Source: Plut-88900 sp963668115 (GTDB taxonomy: Bacteria > Chloroflexota > Dehalococcoidia > Plut-88900). From it: 64,000 nt of DNA. Location of the stretch: the NCBI GenBank assembly GCA_963668115.1, contig OY764147.1:1488001-1552000 (forward strand), given 5' to 3'. Positions 57,963-64,000 of this stretch are shown piece after piece (position 1 is the stretch's first letter; each line of letters opens with the position of its first letter). Made by a program: the position numbers and the translations under genes. Below the pieces are notes generated by a model that saw only the letters and a program-made list of their open reading frames with translations, ran no database searches and was not told where the DNA came from.

Positions 57963-60797
57963 TCACCCCACCCGAAACACCTTCATGACCTCATCCCCTA
58001 GGTGGTTGATGATTTTGACGGCTATGCGCCCCGACTCCGGCACGGGGAATGAGCGGGAAATGTCGCTGTTGAGGGTGGCCCAGGCGTCGGGGTCTATTTC
58101 GGCTTTGAGGGTTGTCTTGAGGGACTTGTAGGGGTCGCCGGCGCCGAGGAAGTAGGCGTGGCGGACGAAGAAGCTCTCCTGGTCGTAGTCGGTGTCTATG
58201 AACCAGCAGGCGATGCCGTCGGGGCCGTCGCTGCGCACCTCTCCCGTGTTGGGATGGAAGACGTCGACGCCGTTGACCTTCACCTGAAGCCGGCCGTCGT
58301 CGGTTTTGAGGACGTCGATGTCAGGTTCGCCGAAGATGACGAAGAGGTTGCCGTTGCCGGTGTTCTTGAGCTCGCCTGCCATGTGGAGGTCGGCGTTCAT
58401 TCGGGCCTTGAGGACGGGGATGCGGCCAAGCTTTTCGAACTCGGTGGTGTGGGCGTCGTAGTTGAAGGCGCAGGCGATGAGAACGTCGAAGTCGCATTCG
58501 GCGGCCTCGCGGGCGGCCTCTACGAGGTCGGGGCGGGAGACGGTGCCGAACTCGGGGCCGATGAAGATGCCGGCCCTCTTCTCCGAGCCGCCGGAGGCCT
58601 CGCCATCGTCATCCACCGTTTCACCTTCCATGTAGCGGCCTTCGGCGCAGACGAGCCTGCCCGGCCAGGGGACGAGGGAGGTGAAGGTTATGCGGTCTTC
58701 CTTGTGGGCCTGCTGGACGCCGGAGCGCCGGAGGTTTTCGAGGATGACCTGGCCGAAGTCGTAGCCGGTGCCGTAGCCGTTTGCCTGTTCTGCGAGGTTG
58801 TCTATGACCTCGCCGTTTTCGTCAACGCCCAACACCCGATGGGGGGTGATGCTCTCCACGGTGAAGGGCCCGGCGACGCGGACCTTGCCGGTGTCTTCGT
58901 AGGGTTTGTCGTAGAGGTATTCGAAGTCTGCGTGGGAGGCTATTGAGGCGTCGATATCCTTCTGGCGAGCGATGCGACGCTCCCACCACTGTTTGTGGAG
59001 CCGTTTTGCGTCTTTGGACCAGTAATCTTCCGGGTCACGGGGTATCTCCCACTCTTCCCAGGATGTGTCCAACTCCCTGTTCAGAGCTTCCCGCAGGGGT
59101 TCAAGGTCTTCCTGGGCGGTCTCCCAGATGACGTCTATCTCCGCGTTGTTGGCGATGGCCTTGAGGGTGACGTGGGGGACACGTTCATATACGAAGCCCT
59201 GACGGATGTTGCCGTAGGTGGGCATCTCCGATGGAGCGCGGCGTGTAACCTCGGCCTCCTTTAGCTGGCCTTCACGGGTGTCTGCGAGGAGGTAGTAGGG
59301 GTAGCGGGCGCCCATGATGCGGGCGCGGGCAAGGGCAAGAGCCACGCGGGAAGTGTCAATGGTTATCCAGCGCCGCCCCCATTGCTCTGCAACAAAGGCA
59401 GTGGTACCGGCGCCACAAGTAGGGTCTAGGACGATGTCACCAGGGTCGGTGGTCATTAGGATGCAACGTTTAATGACTTCTGTATTTGTCTGCACGACGT
59501 ATGTCTTGTCATTTGCACCGACTGTATCATCCCAAGGGACTGTGCGATCGCCAAACGCCTTATCATCTGCAAACAGGGCATAACGGACAAGCTTACCGGC
59601 GGGAATCAACCTATTTGCCAATGCCAATCTATCCAATCCATCTGGCGATGTTCCATATCCATTTTTGGGATGTTCGTAATTCACGCCGTGGTATGTGTAT
59701 CCGAACATACCTGATTGCATTGGTCCGGATGGTTCTAGAGATTTGGACGTAAACAATCTAGCATGGTCTGGGATTTTCCCGGTCTGCTTGACGATTGCGG
59801 ATACTCGAATGTCCCTACCATCACTCAGGCGACACTGGTTGAACCCCGAGTTAGGGCCGTAATTCATTTCCCGAAATAGCTTGCGATACTTAGCTATTTG
59901 TCTGTTTCCACGATCTGCCTTGTTTTTTGCATACCAAACGATAAATGCAGCCATTTGCTCGGCAAAGTTAGTGCCAAAGGGCATTGTCTTGGTGCGAAAC
60001 GGGATGAGGGCGACGAAGTTTTCGTCTCCGAACACCTCATCCATTAATGCCCTGACCCGATGCACGTTTTCGTCTCCAATCTGCACGAATATAGAACCAG
60101 ACTCGGCCAAGAGATCCGAGGCTATTAGGAGGCGATCGCGAAGGTAAGTCAAATAAGAGTGGATGCCATCACGCCAAGTATCGCGGAATGCCTTCACCTG
60201 CTCCGGTTCGCGGGTAATGTGCTGGGCATTGTCTTTGCCCGCCACCACTCGATCTGTAGTTGACCATTGGAAGTTGGAGTTGAAAGTGATTCCGTAGGGC
60301 GGGTCTATGTAGATGCACTGTACCTTGCCCTGCAACCCTTCCCGCTCTGCCAGGGAGGCCATGACCTGGAGGCTGTCGCCAAGGACCATGCGGTTAGACC
60401 AGTTGGAGTCGTGCTTGTAGAACTCGGTGCGGTCGGCGCCTTTGGGAAGGCCGTTGAAGTCGGCGAACATATCGATCTGGTGGTCTTCCGATTCCCTGTT
60501 CCGCTTGGACTGGCGAAGCAAATCCTGAACCAGGGCCTTGGGGTGCACCTTCTCCTGGATGTAGAGGGGAGGTACGTTGACGATGAGGTCGGAGATGTCC
60601 TGCTCGTCCTTGCCTCGCCATACAAGCTGGGGGTCGAGGTCACGGTTGCGGCGCTGGTAGGCCTTCTGGATGGGGGAGGTCTCCGCCTCCGTCACCATGG
60701 ACTGGTACTCGGCGGTGGGTATGTTGGGTCGCTTATCCCTCTCGTGGCGGAGGGTGTAAACGGACTTCTCTTTTTTGGCGCGCCTGGCACGGGCCAT
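57963..60797 (-). CDS. Type III-like DNA methyltransferase (Mod)
   Basis: 944 residues. RMVLGDSLQVMASLAEREGL, the N6-adenine motif IV IDPPYGITFNSNFQW (DPPY at 165-168), then the AdoMet motif I DPTCGAGTTAFVAEQWGRRW far downstream, which is the beta-class order of type III Mod subunits. A long central target-recognition region and a C-terminal extension of about 400 residues follow. GGAGGAAATT precedes the ATG. It is encoded downstream of the restriction gene. It appears intact. Confidence 0.9.
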   Translation of the reverse strand: MARARRAKKEKSVYTLRHERDKRPNIPTAEYQSMVTEAETSPIQKAYQRRNRDLDPQLVWRGKDEQDISDLIVNVPPLYIQEKVHPKALVQDLLRQSKRNRESEDHQIDMFADFNGLPKGADRTEFYKHDSNWSNRMVLGDSLQVMASLAEREGLQGKVQCIYIDPPYGITFNSNFQWSTTDRVVAGKDNAQHITREPEQVKAFRDTWRDGIHSYLTYLRDRLLIASDLLAESGSIFVQIGDENVHRVRALMDEVFGDENFVALIPFRTKTMPFGTNFAEQMAAFIVWYAKNKADRGNRQIAKYRKLFREMNYGPNSGFNQCRLSDGRDIRVSAIVKQTGKIPDHARLFTSKSLEPSGPMQSGMFGYTYHGVNYEHPKNGYGTSPDGLDRLALANRLIPAGKLVRYALFADDKAFGDRTVPWDDTVGANDKTYVVQTNTEVIKRCILMTTDPGDIVLDPTCGAGTTAFVAEQWGRRWITIDTSRVALALARARIMGARYPYYLLADTREGQLKEAEVTRRAPSEMPTYGNIRQGFVYERVPHVTLKAIANNAEIDVIWETAQEDLEPLREALNRELDTSWEEWEIPRDPEDYWSKDAKRLHKQWWERRIARQKDIDASIASHADFEYLYDKPYEDTGKVRVAGPFTVESITPHRVLGVDENGEVIDNLAEQANGYGTGYDFGQVILENLRRSGVQQAHKEDRITFTSLVPWPGRLVCAEGRYMEGETVDDDGEASGGSEKRAGIFIGPEFGTVSRPDLVEAAREAAECDFDVLIACAFNYDAHTTEFEKLGRIPVLKARMNADLHMAGELKNTGNGNLFVIFGEPDIDVLKTDDGRLQVKVNGVDVFHPNTGEVRSDGPDGIACWFIDTDYDQESFFVRHAYFLGAGDPYKSLKTTLKAEIDPDAWATLNSDISRSFPVPESGRIAVKIINHLGDEVMKVFRVG

Positions 60798-60856
60798 AAT
60801 TTCCTCCTACGGGGCTCCTTCAAGAAATGCAATGCCCATTTCTTCGGCAATGCGCC

Positions 60857-63646
60857 TTACAGATTGCTCCTTCGTCTCGGGATGTCATCGATTTGCGGTC
60901 CACTTCCCCCTGCGTCGGCCAGCCAACCGGCGGCCGCGGTTTGTCGTACGTCAGCGTCGGGTCCGACCAGGTAGGAATCGATCAGTTGGTACAAGTTGTC
61001 CTGAATATCATGTACGGCGGTAAACTCGGCGAAGGCCCAGCGTCCGTGGTCGCCAGAGGCGTTAACACCCGGAATCCAGTAGGAGTCCATGGTGTTCTTC
61101 TTCTGCTTGGCGTTCTCTCCGCGGTAGCCCTTGATCTCGACGATGAGGTTCAGGGGGGCTTCACGTCCGTCGTTGATATGCAGAATGAAGTCGGGGATGT
61201 AGAGGTGGGGGGTGGCGCCGAAGAGGTAGGGGACCTCGAGGCCGAGGTTGTGGTTCTTGGCGTAGGCGATGACGCGGGGGTGGGACTCGGCGGCCCGGCA
61301 GAACTCGGCTTCCCAATGGCTATCGAGCACGACGTAGTTGATGTGGGACTTGCGGGGGTCGGTGCGCCATAGGTTGGCCTTTGAGGTGTTGAAGTTGACG
61401 TGACCGGTGGAGCCAAGGGGGTTGTAGGAATCCAGGAGGGCCTTGATGGAACGTTCGCCTTTGCTGCTGGTTACGGCGGCGGCTATCCGGTTACAGGCTT
61501 CGTCTGCGAGGGACTGGTACATAAGCTGCGACCGAAGCGTCCCACCGGTACAGACAAGGCAGGTTTCGAGCCACTGCTTGACCACGGTTTTCAGCTTGCC
61601 GAAGAGGTGCAGCTTGAGGTCCTGGTTGGGGTCTCGCCACTTGGTTTCCAGGAGCCGCTTGGTAAGGTAGTACACGAGGGCTGAAGGGCGCATGTCACCA
61701 TTTTCGATTACGTTGAGGTCTATGCCCTCCCCGATAATTCCCTCGACCCTGGTGCGGGTGGGCCCGACGAGGTCGGGAGTCAACTCGAGCCTGGAATCCC
61801 CGGTGAAGTTGGCAACCAGGTCTTCCTTAGGGGGGTCCTCGCGGTAGCCGGAGACGCGGGGGAAGGTGATTTCGAGGTGGTCTCTGTCGGGTCGGACGGC
61901 GTGGACCTGGGTGGTTTCTCGGGGGCTGCCCGGCCTGACCACAACGGGTCTTGCGGTGAAGTCGAAGGGGATGCCGAGAACGTCGGCATATTCCACGTCG
62001 AAGAGATTGTTCTCATTCAGGGCGTATGACTGGCGCCTGAGGGCCCGGCCGATGACCTGCTCACATAGAAGCTGGGTGCCAAAGGCGCGGACCCCGAGGA
62101 TGTGGGTGACGGTGTTGGCGTCCCAGCCCTCGGTGAGCATGGAGACGGAGACTACGCAGCGTATGTTCTGCCCCAGCCGGCCCTTCTTGCCGACGGTGTT
62201 CATGACCTCACGGAGCAGGTCTTCTTCGGTGATATTTTCACCATCGGCGGGGTTGCCGGTCCGCTCTATGCGTTCCCGTCGGAACCTCTCGATCTGAGGG
62301 GCGGCTGCCCGGCGGAAATCCTCGCTGAGCTTGTCCCCTGATTCCAGCTGCGTACTATCGATCAGCAGGGTGTGGGGAATGGGGAGTCGGTTGTTGTACT
62401 CGTCGTAGTTGCGGAACAGCTCAAATCGTCCCTGTATCAATGTAGTGCTGCCATCTTCGTTCACGCGTTCAAAGCCGGATATGTAGTCATAGACCAACTT
62501 GGAGGTCGCAGTGTTGTTGCAGACTATGATGAAGCACGGTGGGGCCTCCATGCCCGCTTCGTTCCAGTGCCCGTATGTGTTCTCGTAGTGACCATAGAGA
62601 GCAAGGAGCGCCGTCTGGAGTTCCATGGGCAAGGTGAGGGGGTCGGGGTTCCCGGACTTTGCTTTGCCAGCCTTGGGCATCTTACGGCGGATGTGCTCCC
62701 ACAGGTTGCGGAAAACCGGGACTTCTTCACCGGGAATGTTGTCGGCGACGGGGACGCGGGGAAGCTTGACGATGCCGCATTCGATGGCGTCCATGAGAGA
62801 GAAATCACTGACCGTCCAGGGGAAGAGGGTGCCCTCGGCGTAGCCGGAGCCACGGAGGAAGAAAGGGGTGGCTGACAGGTCTACGACCTGGCGGAGACCC
62901 AGCTTTCGCTTTACCATCTCGAGGCCTGAAATCCAGACTCGGGCTTCCTCGTTGTTCTTCCTGGCCTCTTGCTGTTCTTCTCGGGTGAGGGGCCTTTCGG
63001 AGTCGTCCCCCGGCTTGCGTCGATAGCAGTGGTGGCCTTCATCGTTCAACACCATCGGATTCTTCATGCCCATGAGTTTCGGCATTACCCGCTGGATCAT
63101 CTGGCCTTCGGTCTCCAGGGTTTCAATGGGGCTCCCCGGGCCCTGCAACAGCGCCCGTCCGCCCTTGGAAATCTCTAGGCGTTCCCGCCGACGCAAGGCA
63201 TGGTAGTTGGTAATCACTATTTCCGCCTTTTGAAGGTCGGGCAGCATGTCGGCAGGCACCAGTTCCCTGCTCTTGTAGTAGCTGTCAGGGTCATTGGGTT
63301 GAAGAACGCGCAGCCGGTCTTTGATGGTGAGGCCCGGGGTGACTACCAGGAAGCCCCTGGTAAACCGGCGGCTGTTCGGGTTCCGGACGGCGTTGACGGT
63401 CTGCCAGGCGATGATCATGGCCATGACAGTCGTCTTGCCGGCGCCGGTGGCCAATTTCAGGGCGAGTCGATACAGGTCGGGGTTGGCCTCCTCGTTGACG
63501 CGGGACAGTCGATCCAAAACCCCCTTCACATCCGGCCCAAGCCTGGGGGCGACTTCGGTGAGCCAGATAAGGGTCTCGGCCGCTTCGACCTGGCAGAAAA
63601 AGGGTCGGAGATTGCTGAATTTGTGTTTGCGCCAATGAAGGAGCAA
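60857..63646 (-). CDS. Type III-like restriction helicase-nuclease, main part after an in-frame stop
   Basis: 929 residues with TTG as first possible start. FFCQVEAAETLIWLTEVAPR, Walker A LKLATGAGKTTVMAMIIAWQ, DExH-type box VLNDEGHHCYRR, motif VI EQVIGRALRRQ, and a C-terminal PDFILHIND...LIVEIKGYRG nuclease core (PD-x-ExK). This fits the large Res-type proteins (BPTD_3080-like family, from memory). It lacks the first 100 residues, which lie in the same frame upstream of a TGA, so the product is probably truncated or not made. Confidence 0.85.
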   Translation of the reverse strand: MLLHWRKHKFSNLRPFFCQVEAAETLIWLTEVAPRLGPDVKGVLDRLSRVNEEANPDLYRLALKLATGAGKTTVMAMIIAWQTVNAVRNPNSRRFTRGFLVVTPGLTIKDRLRVLQPNDPDSYYKSRELVPADMLPDLQKAEIVITNYHALRRRERLEISKGGRALLQGPGSPIETLETEGQMIQRVMPKLMGMKNPMVLNDEGHHCYRRKPGDDSERPLTREEQQEARKNNEEARVWISGLEMVKRKLGLRQVVDLSATPFFLRGSGYAEGTLFPWTVSDFSLMDAIECGIVKLPRVPVADNIPGEEVPVFRNLWEHIRRKMPKAGKAKSGNPDPLTLPMELQTALLALYGHYENTYGHWNEAGMEAPPCFIIVCNNTATSKLVYDYISGFERVNEDGSTTLIQGRFELFRNYDEYNNRLPIPHTLLIDSTQLESGDKLSEDFRRAAAPQIERFRRERIERTGNPADGENITEEDLLREVMNTVGKKGRLGQNIRCVVSVSMLTEGWDANTVTHILGVRAFGTQLLCEQVIGRALRRQSYALNENNLFDVEYADVLGIPFDFTARPVVVRPGSPRETTQVHAVRPDRDHLEITFPRVSGYREDPPKEDLVANFTGDSRLELTPDLVGPTRTRVEGIIGEGIDLNVIENGDMRPSALVYYLTKRLLETKWRDPNQDLKLHLFGKLKTVVKQWLETCLVCTGGTLRSQLMYQSLADEACNRIAAAVTSSKGERSIKALLDSYNPLGSTGHVNFNTSKANLWRTDPRKSHINYVVLDSHWEAEFCRAAESHPRVIAYAKNHNLGLEVPYLFGATPHLYIPDFILHINDGREAPLNLIVEIKGYRGENAKQKKNTMDSYWIPGVNASGDHGRWAFAEFTAVHDIQDNLYQLIDSYLVGPDADVRQTAAAGWLADAGGSGPQIDDIPRRRSNL

Positions 63647-63670
63647 TCTGGCCGTCTGGGGTGTAACGCC

Positions 63671-63973
63671 TCAATTGTTGGGTCCGGGTATGTTCCGCCA
63701 GGCGTCGACTCGGCGGCGAACCTCGGTGATGGCGGCGGTGACTTCGTACTGCTGGTTCTCGGTGGAGAGTTCTTGACCCTCATCAAAGGCAAGCTGCTGC
63801 TGTCCCCTTTTTCCCCGTTGCCTGGGTTTGGGGATAGGGGTGATGAAGTCGGGTGTTCGCCGACTTTGGATGATTTGTTGAGTCGGCTGGCCGGTCTCGT
63901 CGAGCTCCCAGTGTCGGGAGGGGTATTCGTAGGGGGAGTTGATTATGGGATGGTCAAAGAATGGGTTAGCCAT
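63671..63973 (-). pseudogene. N-terminal 100 codons of the restriction gene, ended by TGA
   Basis: MANPFFDHPIINSPYEYPSR then HWELDETGQPTQQIIQSRRT and PIPKPRQRGKRGQQQLAFDE is the family's N-terminal leader, ending IPGPNN before TGA at 63671-63673. The next codons in the same frame read GVTPQTARLLLHWRKHKFSN, continuing the same protein. In homologues as I remember them the stop position is a Trp, so TGG to TGA is the simplest event. With the main part it spans 60857-63973 as one gene of 1,038 codons. Confidence 0.8.
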
Positions 63974-64000
63974 GGTGTGTCTGTCTACAAAGCCTATCGG

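Noticed and set aside
58158..58946. 262-codon plus-strand frame opposite the methyltransferase
   Set aside because: Antisense shadow with Val/Glu/Gly bias; the opposite strand has clear methyltransferase sequence.
60267..60974. 235-codon plus-strand frame opposite the methyltransferase start
   Set aside because: Antisense shadow; spans the intergenic junction and ribosome site of the real gene.

Overview
The window looks like a chromosomal segment of a Chloroflexota bacterium, most likely a Dehalococcoidia/SAR202-type lineage. The evidence is indirect: moderately high G+C, five family III (CaiB/BaiF) CoA-transferases and two luciferase-like flavin monooxygenases close together, an 11-gene complex I locus without nuoEFG, an ETF pair, and lipoproteins with Pro/Thr/Ala-rich linkers. 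No rRNA or other taxonomic marker is present, so this is inference.

Layout. (1) 1-2.7 kb, minus: F1Fo ATP synthase genes atpI-like, atpB, atpE, atpF and the start of atpH, which runs off the left edge; subunit a carries an unusual acidic insertion. (2) 2.9-11.5 kb: SRPBCC protein, bifunctional nuclease, a CoA-transferase, a membrane zincin-like protein, an EF-G paralogue and an etfB-etfA operon. (3) 11.5-13.1 kb: a gene-poor, G-rich, repeat-rich spacer with a 52-codon gene, tandem 11-mers, REP-like hairpins, stacked hairpins and a promoter with G-runs in its spacer. (4) 13.1-26.8 kb: a catabolic region with a collagen-like solute-binding lipoprotein, two hot-dog proteins, four CoA-transferases, an amidohydrolase, two LLM monooxygenases and a metallo-beta-lactamase-fold hydrolase. 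(5) 27.7-38.0 kb: nuoABCDHIJK-(DUF2007-like)-LMN on the plus strand. (6) 38.1-44.8 kb: vapBC, a formyltransferase-fold gene, nadK, nudix, greA, lysS, serS and tRNA-Ser(UGA).

(7) From 44.8 kb an apparent genomic island begins at the 3' end of tRNA-Ser: a P4-type integrase, an AlpA-like regulator, an AT-richer 2.2 kb stretch with two pairs of related inverted repeats, a heterodimeric ABC transporter next to a FecBCD-type metal-chelate importer, an AAA ATPase, and a type III-like restriction-modification locus. The restriction gene is interrupted by one in-frame TGA. The far end of the island was not found.

Working model: the ETF, monooxygenases, CoA-transferases and hot-dog proteins would activate and oxidise organic acids and pass electrons to the quinone pool; complex I (electron donor not NADH by gene content) and ATP synthase conserve the energy. 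The island adds iron or corrinoid uptake and phage defence. The strongest items for follow-up are the TGA in the restriction gene, the lipoprotein signal peptide split over two frames, the vapB promoter-operator with a predicted leaderless start, the nested inverted-repeat elements, and small genes with strong ribosome binding sites.
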